In this document: positions 43,786-54,017 of the stretch, one piece after another
Layout of the letters: every line of letters starts with the position of its first letter
How positions within the stretch are numbered: position 1 is the first letter of the stretch
The notes under the pieces: generated by a model
Told to the model about the DNA's origin: nothing
The model's database searches: none
Seen by the model: only the letters and a program-made list of their open reading frames with translations
Source: an uncultured Lachnospiraceae bacterium
GTDB taxonomy: Bacteria; Bacillota; Clostridia; Lachnospirales; Lachnospiraceae
Assembly: GCA_910585215.1 (NCBI GenBank)
Contig: CAJUDQ010000013.1
Span: 18,159-82,158 of the forward strand
DNA: 64,000 nt
Direction: 5' to 3'
Program-made: the position numbers and the translations under genes

Positions 43786-45861
43786 TTACTCTATCTGCTG
43801 TTTATCTCTTACATATCCGCAATTCTTATCTGAACATACAAGCTTGCTTCCTTTTTCCAGCATATAACTGTGACACTCTGGACATGTTTCATTGGAAGGC
43901 CGCTGCCATGACATAAAATCACACTCTGGATTATCCTCGCATCCAAAATATCTCCTTCCTTTTTTTGTTTTTTTAATCACAACTTCTTTTCCGCATTTTG
44001 GACAGGCAACTCCAATTTTTTCCAAATATGGCTTTGTATTATGACATTCTGGAAATCCCGGGCAGGCAAGAAATTTTCCATGAGGCCCATATTTTATTAC
44101 CATCATCTTTCCGCACTCTTCACATTGGACATCCGAGACCTCATCTTTTATTTCTATTTTTTCCAGTTCCTTTTCTGCACTTTTCACCGCTTCGTCAAGG
44201 TCAGGATAAAAATTTCTGACAATTGTTTTCCATGTTACATTTCCTTCCTCTACCTCGTCCAAAAGCGATTCCATATTTGCAGTAAAATTTGTGTCTACAA
44301 TTACTGGAAAAGCTGTTTTCATAATATTATTTACTGCTTCCCCAAGCTCTGTCACATACAGATTTTTTTCTTCCTTCGCCACATATCTTCTTTGAATAAT
44401 CGTAGTAATCGTTGATGCATAAGTACTTGGTCGTCCGATTCCCTGCTCTTCAAGTGCTTTTACAAGCGCTGCCTCTGTAAAATGCGCTGGCGGCTGTGTA
44501 AAATGCTGCTTTTCTTCAAATTTTTCAAAAGAAAACACAGTATCCTTTTTTATCTTATTTACAATTGCACTTCCTTCGGACTTTTCATCTTCATTGGACA
44601 TATAGACAGACATAAAACCGTCAAAAGCCAGCTTTGAAGCGGAAGCTGTAAATAAATATGACCCTGCCTGAATTTTCAACGAAGTAGTACTGTATTTTGC
44701 ACTGCTCATACGACTGGCTGTAAATCTTTTCCAGATAAGTTGATATAACCGGAACTGGTCTCTGCTCAAATCTTCCTTTACCACTGTTGGATGAAGTGTA
44801 ATATCTGTTGGGCGGATTGCCTCATGGGCGTCCTGAATTTTTCCTGCTTTCTTTTTTGCAGTTTGCTTATCAGCCACATACTGCTTTCCAAAATTATCCA
44901 CAATATACTGTTTTGCAGCTATGTCTGCCTCCTCGGAAATTCTTGTGGAATCAGTACGAAGATAAGTGATAATACCAATTGTTCCCTTTCCCTTAATATC
45001 AACCCCTTCATAAAGCTGCTGTGCAATTCTCATTGTTTTCTGAGTGGAAAAATTCAGCGTCTTTGAAGCTTTCTGCTGAAGCGTACTGGTAGTAAATGGA
45101 AGGGGAGCTTTCTTTTCTCTCTCACTGGTCTTCATTTCTCTTATCTTATATTCTGCCCCCTCAAGTCTTGAAACAATCTGAGTTATCTCTTCTTTGCTGG
45201 TGATAGTTATCTTTCCATTTTCATCTCCATAAAATTTTGCCAAAAGAGGCTTTTTTTCTCCCTTTACGTTCAAAATTGCGTCCAGTGTCCAGTACTCCTC
45301 TGGTATAAAAGCTTCGATTTCTTCCTCTCTGTCACAAATCATTCGAAGGGCCACTGACTGCACACGTCCTGCACTTAATCCTCTCTTTACCTTTGCCCAT
45401 AAAAGCGGACTGATAGAATAGCCTACCATGCGGTCAAGCACACGTCTTGCCTGCTGTGCATCCACAAGCGACATATCGATTTTTCTTGAATTTTTTAATG
45501 ACTCTTTTACTGCTGTTTTTGTAATTTCATTAAATGTAATCCGCTTCATTTTCCCTTCATCAAGCTTTAACGCAATGGAAAGATGCCACGAAATCGCCTC
45601 TCCTTCGCGGTCAGGGTCCGTTGCCAGATACACCTTATCTGCTTTCTTTACCAGTTTGCGAAGCTCTGCAAGCTTGTCCCCTTTTCCCCTTATCGTAATA
45701 TACTTTGGCTCATAATCATTTTCAATATCAATACCCATGGAGCTTTTTGGCAAATCTCTGACGTGCCCGTTTGAAGCTGTTACCTCATAATTCGCTCCCA
45801 AAATTTTTTTAATTGTCTTTACTTTGGCGGGTGACTCCACTATTACTAAATATTTCGCCAT
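43786..45861 (-). CDS. topA: DNA topoisomerase I (type IA)
   Basis: Relaxes negative supercoils by nicking one strand. It has 691 residues: the TOPRIM domain begins with YLVIVESPAKVKTIKKIL and holds the DPDREGEAI acidic motif; the catalytic Tyr is Y300 in IITYLRTDSTRISEEA. The C-terminus has three zinc-ribbon repeats, each with a CxxC pair (CEECGKM, CPKCGKE, CPECHSY). The start at 45861 follows AGGAGG, 55 bases after dprA. Confidence 0.98.
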   Translation of the reverse strand: MAKYLVIVESPAKVKTIKKILGANYEVTASNGHVRDLPKSSMGIDIENDYEPKYITIRGKGDKLAELRKLVKKADKVYLATDPDREGEAISWHLSIALKLDEGKMKRITFNEITKTAVKESLKNSRKIDMSLVDAQQARRVLDRMVGYSISPLLWAKVKRGLSAGRVQSVALRMICDREEEIEAFIPEEYWTLDAILNVKGEKKPLLAKFYGDENGKITITSKEEITQIVSRLEGAEYKIREMKTSEREKKAPLPFTTSTLQQKASKTLNFSTQKTMRIAQQLYEGVDIKGKGTIGIITYLRTDSTRISEEADIAAKQYIVDNFGKQYVADKQTAKKKAGKIQDAHEAIRPTDITLHPTVVKEDLSRDQFRLYQLIWKRFTASRMSSAKYSTTSLKIQAGSYLFTASASKLAFDGFMSVYMSNEDEKSEGSAIVNKIKKDTVFSFEKFEEKQHFTQPPAHFTEAALVKALEEQGIGRPSTYASTITTIIQRRYVAKEEKNLYVTELGEAVNNIMKTAFPVIVDTNFTANMESLLDEVEEGNVTWKTIVRNFYPDLDEAVKSAEKELEKIEIKDEVSDVQCEECGKMMVIKYGPHGKFLACPGFPECHNTKPYLEKIGVACPKCGKEVVIKKTKKGRRYFGCEDNPECDFMSWQRPSNETCPECHSYMLEKGSKLVCSDKNCGYVRDKQQIE

Positions 45862-45916
45862 ACTTACCTCCTAATATTTATCTCCTAGAAAGCCTTGACC
45901 ATATGTAACGGTATTT

Positions 45917-46996
45917 CTATTTTTTTCTTGTATAACAGTTCTTCACAGGCTCTTCGGCCAGTCCTGCAAGCTGAAGCTGCAATAAAATATGATGCAGTTC
46001 GCCTGATTTCAAAGTTGTTCTTTGTGCAATTTCATCTATACTTTGTAGATGAAAACTCAAAATACTATACACCACTTCATTTTTTTTTTCAAGAAATATT
46101 TGTTTTTTTTCTAAACTTTTGTAACTTATGCCCAAAACAGTAAGAAGGTCTGATGTATCCAAAACCGGTATGGCACCCTCACGTATTAATTTGTTGCAGC
46201 CCTGACTGAAAGGGTCGTTGATTCTGCCCGGAACAGCGCATACATCGATTCCCTTCTCAAGTGCATAACCTGCGGTAATCAATGAACCGCTTTTCTGTTT
46301 TGCCTCTGTAATCAATATACAGTCTGACAATCCGCTGATAATCCGGTTTCTTTGTGGAAACTGCCATGCGGCCGGTCTGGTTCCCGGCGGATATTCTGAT
46401 AAAACTGCTCCTGTTTCTTGTATTCTGTCATACAATTCTTTGTTTTCTGGCGGATAGCAGATATCTGCACCACATCCAAGTACTGCATAGGTTCTTCCTT
46501 CTCCCTCCAAGGCTCCTGTATGCGCAGCAGAATCAATTCCTCTGGCCATTCCACTGATAATATTCACCTGATAACATGACAGCTCTCTGGCAAATTTCTG
46601 CGCAGTATATATTCCATATGGACTGCAAACTCTGGCTCCGATAATTGCTGCTGAAGGGGCATTTAAATATTCAATTCCCTGTCCTCGCACAAATAAAGCT
46701 CTTGGCCTGTCAGAAATATGCAAAAGGCGTTTGGGAAAAAGCTTGTTTTTTTCTGTAATAAACTGAATATTCAAAGCTTCCAGTTTTTTTCGTTCTTTCT
46801 GTATATCAAATGTATTCCTGCTCTCCATAATTTCTGCAATATCTTTCGCTTTTATACAGTTACTTTTTTCCAAAATCGTTTCACTGGCTTTATATATATT
46901 TTCCGGTGTCTGAAAATATGTCAGTAAAGTTTCTATTTTTTTCTGCCACATATTTTTTATAGAAAACAGCCACAACATATAATCATCATATATCAA
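45917..46996 (-). CDS. dprA: DNA processing protein DprA (Smf)
   Basis: Loads RecA on incoming single-stranded DNA during transformation. It has 359 residues, with the extended Rossmann core: GARVCSPYG, NIISGMARGIDSAAHTGAL and VLGCGADICYPPENKELYD (about 125-205), and a C-terminal winged-helix-like part (about 290-359). The start is TTG at 46996, eight bases after AGGAGG. It lies between yifB and topA; this order is common in Bacillota. It does not by itself prove competence. Confidence 0.95.
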   Translation of the reverse strand: MIYDDYMLWLFSIKNMWQKKIETLLTYFQTPENIYKASETILEKSNCIKAKDIAEIMESRNTFDIQKERKKLEALNIQFITEKNKLFPKRLLHISDRPRALFVRGQGIEYLNAPSAAIIGARVCSPYGIYTAQKFARELSCYQVNIISGMARGIDSAAHTGALEGEGRTYAVLGCGADICYPPENKELYDRIQETGAVLSEYPPGTRPAAWQFPQRNRIISGLSDCILITEAKQKSGSLITAGYALEKGIDVCAVPGRINDPFSQGCNKLIREGAIPVLDTSDLLTVLGISYKSLEKKQIFLEKKNEVVYSILSFHLQSIDEIAQRTTLKSGELHHILLQLQLAGLAEEPVKNCYTRKK

Positions 46997-47030
46997 TCTC
47001 TTCTCCTCCTGAATGTTTCTTCTAAAGTTT

Positions 47031-48551
47031 TCAAAATATCATCCGAAAACCAAGTGCTTCCGAAATATGTTCCTCCCTGATACTCTCACTTTCTTCCAAA
47101 TCGGCGATTGTTCTTGCTACCCGTATTGTTTTGTAGTATCCTCTGGCACTCATCTTAAACGTTTCCAGTGCCTGAAAGAGAAGTTCCTGTTCCTTTTTTC
47201 CAACAGGGCAGCAGTTCTTTATCTCATCGATACTTAATTCTGAGTTAAATCGGAAACGTTTTCCCTGACAGCGCTCCTTTTGAATATTGACAGCGACAGA
47301 CACACGTTTTCTTATCTGTTCTGAATTCTGTGTTTCTTTATTTGAAATAAGTTCCTTTGCCTCAACCGGCAAAACTCCGACACAGAGGTCCATTCTGTCT
47401 ATCATGGGACCATTGAGACGACTAAGATATTTATGTACCTCATGCTCTGAACAGCAGCATTTGCTTCTATCCGGATAATATCCACATTTACAGGGATTTG
47501 CAGCAGCTACTACCATAAATTTTGCCGGAAACTGACAGGTTCCATATATTCTTGAAATTGTAATACTTCCAGTTTCTACCGGCTGGCGCAGTGCTTCTAT
47601 GGTATCACGCTTAAATTCTGCAAATTCATCCAAAAACAGCACACCTTTATGTGCCAGTGTGATTTCCCCTGCCTTAATCCGATTTCCTCCTCCTATCAGT
47701 GCCTTTTCTGTAATTGTATGATGTGGAGCACGAAATGGTCTTTTTGTAATCAGAGAGGTTTCTCCCAAAAGTCCGGCAATACTGTAGATTTTTGTGATTT
47801 CAATACATTCATCCAGATTCGGAGCAGGCAATATTGATGGAATTCTTGCTGCCAGCATCGATTTTCCCGAGCCAGGTGGTCCTACCATCAAAAGATTATG
47901 CATCCCTGCCGCTGCTATCTCTGCTGCCCTTTTTAAATTTTCCTGACCATTTATTTCCGAAAAATCCGGCTGTTTTTCCCTTCTTCTATTTTGCTCATAA
48001 ACCTCCCTGATATCTTTGTATTCGGGTTTTACACAAAGTATTCCATTTAAAATTTTTTCTGTCTCCTCCAGACTTTCCACGCCAAACACCTGTACTCCTT
48101 CTATAATGGCTCCCTCTTTTATATTCGCTCTTGGAATAATAAAATTTTTTATTCCCCTTGCCTTTCCCTCCAGAATTATCGGCAATACTCCGCAGACTGC
48201 ATGTACACTCCCGTCAAGACCAAGTTCTCCCACAATCAGGGTTTTTTTCATATCAAATACCTGTTTTATAACCTGAAGTGCCATCAGAACTCCTACTGCT
48301 ATCGGAAGGTCGTATAAACCTCCTTCCTTGCGAATTGCAGCTGGAGAAAGATTGACAGTAATACGCTTTGGAGGTATCTTTCTTCCACTGTTTTTTATAG
48401 AGATTCTCACCCTTTCTTTTGATTCTCTCACTTCTGAACTTAACAGTCCAACCATATCAAATGCCGGAAGTCCGTCACTGATATCTGTTTCTACATTGAT
48501 TAATTCTATGGAAATGCCGCGTATAGCAGCACTGATTACTCTGCTGAACAT
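47031..48551 (-). CDS. YifB/ComM-family Mg chelatase-like AAA ATPase
   Basis: A 506-residue protein of the YifB family: an N-terminal ChlI-type domain (about 1-165), an AAA ATPase core with the P-loop GPPGSGKSMLA and the Mg-chelatase signature in LFLDEFAEFKRDTIEALRQP, and a C-terminal domain (about 400-500). The relative ComM acts as a branch-migration helicase in natural transformation in Gram-negative bacteria. With dprA next to it, a DNA-uptake or recombination role is plausible. The start at 48551 follows AAAGGAT. Confidence 0.93.
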   Translation of the reverse strand: MFSRVISAAIRGISIELINVETDISDGLPAFDMVGLLSSEVRESKERVRISIKNSGRKIPPKRITVNLSPAAIRKEGGLYDLPIAVGVLMALQVIKQVFDMKKTLIVGELGLDGSVHAVCGVLPIILEGKARGIKNFIIPRANIKEGAIIEGVQVFGVESLEETEKILNGILCVKPEYKDIREVYEQNRRREKQPDFSEINGQENLKRAAEIAAAGMHNLLMVGPPGSGKSMLAARIPSILPAPNLDECIEITKIYSIAGLLGETSLITKRPFRAPHHTITEKALIGGGNRIKAGEITLAHKGVLFLDEFAEFKRDTIEALRQPVETGSITISRIYGTCQFPAKFMVVAAANPCKCGYYPDRSKCCCSEHEVHKYLSRLNGPMIDRMDLCVGVLPVEAKELISNKETQNSEQIRKRVSVAVNIQKERCQGKRFRFNSELSIDEIKNCCPVGKKEQELLFQALETFKMSARGYYKTIRVARTIADLEESESIREEHISEALGFRMIF

Positions 48552-48593
48552 AGGTATCCTTTCCTGTTTTATTTTTAGTTCTCAAAAATGCAA

Positions 48594-48625
48594 AAAAGAT
48601 ACACGGACTATTGCGTGTATCTTTT
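48594..48625 (-). terminator. Intrinsic terminator between the J-domain gene and yifB
   Basis: A 12-bp perfect stem (AAAAGATACACG / CGTGTATCTTTT, eight-base loop). On the minus strand it is followed by a run of T, so it ends the J-domain gene transcript; it could also act on the plus strand. No clear promoter is visible between it and yifB. Confidence 0.8.
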
Positions 48626-48669
48626 CGTATATGTTACCATATTTTTAAAATTATTTCAAGTTATTTTCC

Positions 48670-49206
48670 TTATTTTTCAAATTTTAGTTTCAGCTTCTCA
48701 TATTCTTTATTAATATGCAATACTGTCGTCTCATCCCCATTTTCATTATCTGGATGATAAATCTTCATTAAGTCTCGATATCTTTTTTTTAATCCTCCAA
48801 GGCTTGATACTCCCATGAAAAACGTTCCGCTTTTTATACCCATTTCGCCTGATGATGCCTGTCTCATTTTCTTAAGCTCATCTCGCTCTCTCTGGATATA
48901 TGCCCGTTCTTTGGCCATTTTATCCCTGTCCTTGGCCATTCGTACCAGCTCTCTTTCCACGATTTTCCATTGCTTTTCAAATAAATCCTTTTCTCTTGAA
49001 AGCTTTTTTTCCTTTAGTTCAATTTCACGTTTTCCACGCATTTTCTCACTTTCAAATTCAGCCTTCTGCCTGTTCAGGTCTTCCATTTCACTCTCAAGCT
49101 GCTGCTTCTGTTGGGTTAATTTTACATTTTCCAGAAACAGCCAGTGCTTTAACTCGTCCACCGAATCATCCTCAAAATCATAAATAAAATTTACCTGACT
49201 TTTCAT
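48670..49206 (-). CDS. Coiled-coil protein with a C-terminal J domain
   Basis: A 178-residue soluble protein. Residues about 20-115 form a highly charged coiled-coil rich in Lys, Glu, Arg and Gln. The C-terminal part (about 136-178) is a J-domain core: KKRYRDLMKIY, the HPD tripeptide at 151-153, and a final helix INKEYEKLK. The HPD motif is the contact to DnaK (Hsp70), so it may be a co-chaperone that brings DnaK to a partner held by the coiled-coil. A J domain at the C-terminus after a coiled-coil is unusual compared with DnaJ. The start at 49206 follows AAAGGTG, 31 bases after the hydrolase gene. Confidence 0.85.
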   Translation of the reverse strand: MKSQVNFIYDFEDDSVDELKHWLFLENVKLTQQKQQLESEMEDLNRQKAEFESEKMRGKREIELKEKKLSREKDLFEKQWKIVERELVRMAKDRDKMAKERAYIQRERDELKKMRQASSGEMGIKSGTFFMGVSSLGGLKKRYRDLMKIYHPDNENGDETTVLHINKEYEKLKLKFEK

Positions 49207-49237
49207 GTCTTCTACACCCTTTCACCTTTGCTCAAAG

Positions 49238-50089
49238 CTACACTATTTCCCGAATCCATTTGATACAATGCTCTACCCAAGAGGATACATAATCTGCACA
49301 GGGATGCAGATGTTCTTTCACATCTGCGGTCGTTTCTTCGCATATGGCAAGACCATGCGGTCCCTCTGGATAAATATGAAGTTCAAACTGTATTCCCTGT
49401 TCTCTCAATGCCTGTGCCATTTTCAAAGTGTTTTCTACAGGAACAAGGTCATCTTCAAAAGTATGCCACAGAAATGCTTTTGGAGTATTCTGTGTTACCA
49501 TATTTTCGAGAGACACTTTTTTTCTCTCAGAAGGAATCTGGTATTTATCTTCGCCAAGAAGAAATTTTATGCTGTCCTCATGAGTAAACTTTCCCGATGT
49601 GATAACCGGATAGCATAATACCATACCATTTACTTTATTTTCTCCAGCTTTGCTTCCAAGAATATCACAGATAAATGTTTCCTGCCACTGCACTCCGACT
49701 GTAGCTGCCAGATGCCCACCTGCAGAATAACCCATTACTACAATTTTTTCTGTATCAATATGCCATTTCTGTGCATTTCTTCTTGCCAAAACAACAGCAG
49801 CGGATACCTGAAGAAGCTGCGTCGGATAATGTCCTCCCTCTGTTCCACAGCTATACTCCACTTTAATAACTGCCATGCCTGAACCTAAAAAACGAAGTAC
49901 CGTAGGTTCATCCTCTCTTTGCGAGCGCATAGCATAGCCCCCGCCCGGACAGAGAATAATACATGGAAACACTTTATTACAGCCTATTTCTTCATAAATA
50001 TCAGGAATATACAGTTCTGCTATGGCTGTTTTCTCTGTTTTGGGAAGTGATGGGAATAGTTCTTCTAAATTGATTCTTTCATGTATCAT
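49238..50089 (-). CDS. Alpha/beta hydrolase, acetylesterase-like
   Basis: A 283-residue cytoplasmic alpha/beta hydrolase (no signal peptide). The oxyanion-hole motif appears as CPGGGYAMRS (near 47-56), the nucleophile S122 in GYSAGGHLA, the acid D213 or D214 in TFEDDLVPVENT, and H245 in PEGPHGLA. This is the pattern of small esterases such as xylan acetylesterase-like BD-FAE proteins, which remove acetyl groups from plant sugars, but the substrate cannot be read from sequence. It lies upstream of the J-domain gene and is probably co-transcribed with it. Confidence 0.9.
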   Translation of the reverse strand: MIHERINLEELFPSLPKTEKTAIAELYIPDIYEEIGCNKVFPCIILCPGGGYAMRSQREDEPTVLRFLGSGMAVIKVEYSCGTEGGHYPTQLLQVSAAVVLARRNAQKWHIDTEKIVVMGYSAGGHLAATVGVQWQETFICDILGSKAGENKVNGMVLCYPVITSGKFTHEDSIKFLLGEDKYQIPSERKKVSLENMVTQNTPKAFLWHTFEDDLVPVENTLKMAQALREQGIQFELHIYPEGPHGLAICEETTADVKEHLHPCADYVSSWVEHCIKWIREIV

Positions 50090-50285
50090 AATAAGCCTCT
50101 TTTCATAACGTTCCTTTTTTCATCTTTTTTTGCATTATAGCTTTTATAGATTGTCTTTTAAAAATTAACAAGCCTATTCTACTTTATTTAAAGGATTTTT
50201 TCAATCAGTTTTAAATAGAAATTTTTTAACAGAACATCTCTTACATGAAAAAGGTTAATTTTTATTGTAAACAGAAAATACTGCT

Positions 50286-53200
50286 TTATCCTTCTATTTT
50301 CAAACTTTCTCCAAATTTCACCGAATAAATTAATTTATCTTTCACTTTTTTTCCTGTTATTTTCTCCACTGCATATCCATAATAAATCAACTGCATGCGA
50401 TATCGTTTATCCAGCTCGCCTATATTGTCAATATGGTCTGTTTTGTAATCCACCACGCACATCTCTCCATTTTCTTCAAAATAAGCATCGATAATTCCCT
50501 GCACCAGTACCATCTCTTCACCTTGATAACCTTCGTTGACCATAGCCGCCGGAATTCCCATTACAAACTGCTGCTCTCTTTTCAGGGTTCCGTTTTTCCA
50601 TGCACATGCCATTCTTTTTCCGGTTGGAGACTTTAAAAAATTCAAAATATCTTTGTTTTTGACTGATTTTCTTATTCCTTCCGTAATCAGCTTTTTTTCT
50701 AAAAGTTCATCAAGATATAATTGTACTTTTTGATAATCGGATAAATCCCTTCCATAATCAAGAAGCTGAAATACTCTGTGATAGGCATTTCCGCGGCTTA
50801 TACCGGAAAAAGAACCTTCTTCCTCGTCTTTATTTAAAAATCTAGGTTGTATCAGTTCTGTACTTTCCTCTGGCATCCCCTGTATTTCATCCGTAATCTC
50901 CGGTTCCATGTCATACATTTGCATAATGCGCTGCTTAATATCTGTCACACTGACTTTCGACTTTAACTTCATCTCTTCTTTGTATGGATATTCATAAGAA
51001 AAGCTTTTCTGTATCTCTTCTCTTATAGTTTGGTTATAGACATATTCTGTATTCCAATTATCCAGACTTTTTTTACCGGCAGCTTCTTCATATTGAGAAT
51101 GTACCAGCGTTCTTGCCAGCTCTTCGGCACTTTTTACCTGAATAATATAGCCTTTGTCTGGTCTTCCCACATGCGCTTCTCCCTCTATCAGAGACATAAA
51201 AAGCAAATCCATATAACTTCCTGCACTCAGTATCTGATTCATATGAAACGAATGTTCCTTTGCTCGCTCCGCAAGCCTTTCATATTTTGCCCATTTATTT
51301 TTCATGCGGCCGCTGCAGGCAAGAATTAATTTTTCCTTTGCTCTTGTCATTGCCACATATAATACTCTCAATTCCTCTGAAAGATTTTCCATGGTAATCT
51401 GTACTGAAATACTCCGCTTCATAAGCGTGCTGGTTTTTATGCTTTTTTCTACATCATAGCGGTCCATTCCCATACCATAAGTCTGATGGAGAACTACCTT
51501 TTTTGTAGCATCCTCATTGTTAAATTTTTTTCCAAGTGCTCCCACTACAACAACAGGAAATTCCAGACCTTTGCTTTTATGGATACTCATAATTGTTACT
51601 GCGTTTTCTTCTCCTGCACCACTTATGGTTTCCTGTACAATTTCATACTGTTCATTTTTCTCAATATAACGAATAAAATTAAACAAACCGCTGTAACTTC
51701 CCTGCTGATAAACAGATGCCCGTTCTTTTAACATGGCGATATTCACCAAACGCATACTTCCGTCGGGAAAGGCGGAAATAAAATATTCAAAACCGGTATC
51801 CTCAAGAATTCGGTTAATTAACTCATAAATAGTAAGGTAAGTCTTTTTCTTCCTGTATTCCTGAAGCAGATGGAAAAATTTCTGCACCTTTTCTCTTAAA
51901 GCAGTTTCAGAATGAATATTATTTGGACAGTCAGCATTGTCTGTTACAGAGGTTGAGGGAACAATATCAGCCTCGTTCACAATTAAAATATTTTCATACA
52001 TGGAAGTGGAACCACCGATAATTTTAATTTTGGCAATTTCTTCATCTGTAAAACGGAAAATATTTTCCAGTACTGCTACCAGAGGAATATCCTGCCTTGG
52101 ATTATCAATAATAGATAAAAATTCCAGCACACTTTTTACTTCAAAGGAATCAAAGCACCCATGTTTTACTGGACATTTTACAGGAATCCCCTTGGACTTT
52201 AAAACCCGTTCATATATCTCTCCGGTTTCTCCCATACTTCTGAAAAGAAGAACAACATCGGAATACTTCATATCTCTTTCTTTTCCTGTAGCCTTGTCCT
52301 TTACCTGAAAATGCTGGTCATACAATTCCCGAATACGAAGTGCAACCATTTCCGCCTCCAGCTCCTTGATATTCACATCATTTTCCAGCTCGGTTTCCTG
52401 CCCGTCCTCCTGCTCATACTCGGAAATATCTGCTGCAAGAAGTTCCACCAGAGCATCTTCACTGTCATACTCGGCTCCATAGTACAAAGCGGCCTCACCG
52501 TCATACTCAATTCCACCAAGTGCTCTTGTCATAATTTTTCCAAAAACCAGATTTGTAACATCTAAAATGGTTTTACGGCTTCTGAAATTCTTTGATAAAA
52601 TAATTTTGCGGTCTGGTCCTTCGCCAGACCTTTCAAAACGGTTGTATTTTTCAAGAAACAATTCCGGTCTTGCCATTCGAAACTTGTAGATGCTCTGCTT
52701 TACATCTCCCACCATAAAAACATTGTTTCTTCCCTTTGCACCGGAAATAGACATTAATATCATTTCCTGCACATAGTTGCTGTCCTGATATTCATCTATC
52801 ATAATCTCCCCGATATCTTCCGCCAGTGCCCGCGCTGTATCCGTAGGAATTACTGTCCCGTCCTCTTGCTGTTCTACCAGTATCTGAAGCGCAAAATGCT
52901 CTAAATCATGAAAATCTACCAGATTTTTATCTCTTTTTGCAGCAGCAAATTCCTGCATAAAATCAAGCACCAGTTCAGACAATACCTTGACATTTTTTCT
53001 TACTGCTTCCATATCAGACATTACTTCTTCTTTTGTTTTGGAAAAATATTTGTCTGCTATGCCTCGAATCAGTTTTTTATAATCATCTCGGATAGCCTTT
53101 ACCATTTCTTTTTTTCTTTCATCGGCCTCCGGCTGTTTTTTTCTTGAAAGCGCCTGAGGAGAATATGACCAGAACAGCTTTTGACGCTCCTCATAAGTTT

Positions 53201-54017
53201 TTGCTTTGTCTGCTTCGTCCATAAATACTTTGTCTGCAAGAACAGCGGTCTGATATGCCCATGGCCCGTCTGCTTCTTCTGTAAGCCTCAAACACTCCTC
53301 CACATCCAAACGAATCATGTCCATTTGTCTGTCCAAATAGGAACTTAACGCCTGATACCAGTCTGTCTCCTCAAACAAAGAGCCTTTTCCTTCATAACCT
53401 GCAGCACAGCTTTTAATCCACTGCGACGGATAAGGATAACTCATGGCAAACTGATAGAGAGTAGAAATCATCTGCTCTACATCTGCATCACTTCGATTGG
53501 AAGAATAAATATCAATAAAATTCAGAAAATCCTCATCGGCCTCCTCATAATGCTTTTCCATAACCTTTGCCATTACGTCTGCACGCAGCAGTGTCAGTTC
53601 TCCTTCTTCGCCGATTTTAAAAGCAGGGTCAATATTAAGCTCGGAAAAATTTTCTCTGACCACATCCATACAAAAGCTGTCTATTGTTGTAATTCTTGCA
53701 TTATGAATAAAAGAAAGCTGCCTTTGCAGGTAATGAAAACGTTCCATACATTCCTCGCCATGATTGATACGTTCAAGATATTCATCTGACTTTTTCTGCA
53801 GAGCCTTTAAAATCCTTTCTCTCATTTCTCCCGCTGCTGCTCTTGTAAAAGTAACCACCACAAGCTGGTCAATATCAACTGGATGTTTCGAATCCATTAC
53901 AAGCTGCAAAATACGCTCTGTCAAAACTGCTGTTTTTCCTGAGCCTGCCGCAGCAGAAACCAGAATATTTTTATTTCTTGTTACAATTACTTCATTCTGT
54001 TCCTCTGTCCACTTCAT
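50286..54017 (-). CDS. addA: ATP-dependent helicase/nuclease subunit AddA
   Basis: Helicase-nuclease subunit of AddAB, which resects double-strand breaks for RecA in place of RecBCD. It has 1243 residues: UvrD-like helicase with Walker A AAAGSGKT at 22-29, IMIDEYQDSN for Walker B, LSKNFRSRKTI, and VVTFTRAAAGEMRERI; the C-terminal nuclease has the VVDYKTDHI motif (D-Y-K). The start at 54017 follows AAGGAGG and overlaps the addB stop by 26 bases, so the two are coupled. Confidence 0.97.
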   Translation of the reverse strand: MKWTEEQNEVIVTRNKNILVSAAAGSGKTAVLTERILQLVMDSKHPVDIDQLVVVTFTRAAAGEMRERILKALQKKSDEYLERINHGEECMERFHYLQRQLSFIHNARITTIDSFCMDVVRENFSELNIDPAFKIGEEGELTLLRADVMAKVMEKHYEEADEDFLNFIDIYSSNRSDADVEQMISTLYQFAMSYPYPSQWIKSCAAGYEGKGSLFEETDWYQALSSYLDRQMDMIRLDVEECLRLTEEADGPWAYQTAVLADKVFMDEADKAKTYEERQKLFWSYSPQALSRKKQPEADERKKEMVKAIRDDYKKLIRGIADKYFSKTKEEVMSDMEAVRKNVKVLSELVLDFMQEFAAAKRDKNLVDFHDLEHFALQILVEQQEDGTVIPTDTARALAEDIGEIMIDEYQDSNYVQEMILMSISGAKGRNNVFMVGDVKQSIYKFRMARPELFLEKYNRFERSGEGPDRKIILSKNFRSRKTILDVTNLVFGKIMTRALGGIEYDGEAALYYGAEYDSEDALVELLAADISEYEQEDGQETELENDVNIKELEAEMVALRIRELYDQHFQVKDKATGKERDMKYSDVVLLFRSMGETGEIYERVLKSKGIPVKCPVKHGCFDSFEVKSVLEFLSIIDNPRQDIPLVAVLENIFRFTDEEIAKIKIIGGSTSMYENILIVNEADIVPSTSVTDNADCPNNIHSETALREKVQKFFHLLQEYRKKKTYLTIYELINRILEDTGFEYFISAFPDGSMRLVNIAMLKERASVYQQGSYSGLFNFIRYIEKNEQYEIVQETISGAGEENAVTIMSIHKSKGLEFPVVVVGALGKKFNNEDATKKVVLHQTYGMGMDRYDVEKSIKTSTLMKRSISVQITMENLSEELRVLYVAMTRAKEKLILACSGRMKNKWAKYERLAERAKEHSFHMNQILSAGSYMDLLFMSLIEGEAHVGRPDKGYIIQVKSAEELARTLVHSQYEEAAGKKSLDNWNTEYVYNQTIREEIQKSFSYEYPYKEEMKLKSKVSVTDIKQRIMQMYDMEPEITDEIQGMPEESTELIQPRFLNKDEEEGSFSGISRGNAYHRVFQLLDYGRDLSDYQKVQLYLDELLEKKLITEGIRKSVKNKDILNFLKSPTGKRMACAWKNGTLKREQQFVMGIPAAMVNEGYQGEEMVLVQGIIDAYFEENGEMCVVDYKTDHIDNIGELDKRYRMQLIYYGYAVEKITGKKVKDKLIYSVKFGESLKIEG

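Noticed and set aside
50134..50162. Promoter for the esterase gene (perfect TATAAT)
   Set aside because: The -10 is good but no acceptable -35 or extended element is present, and the region is very AT-rich.
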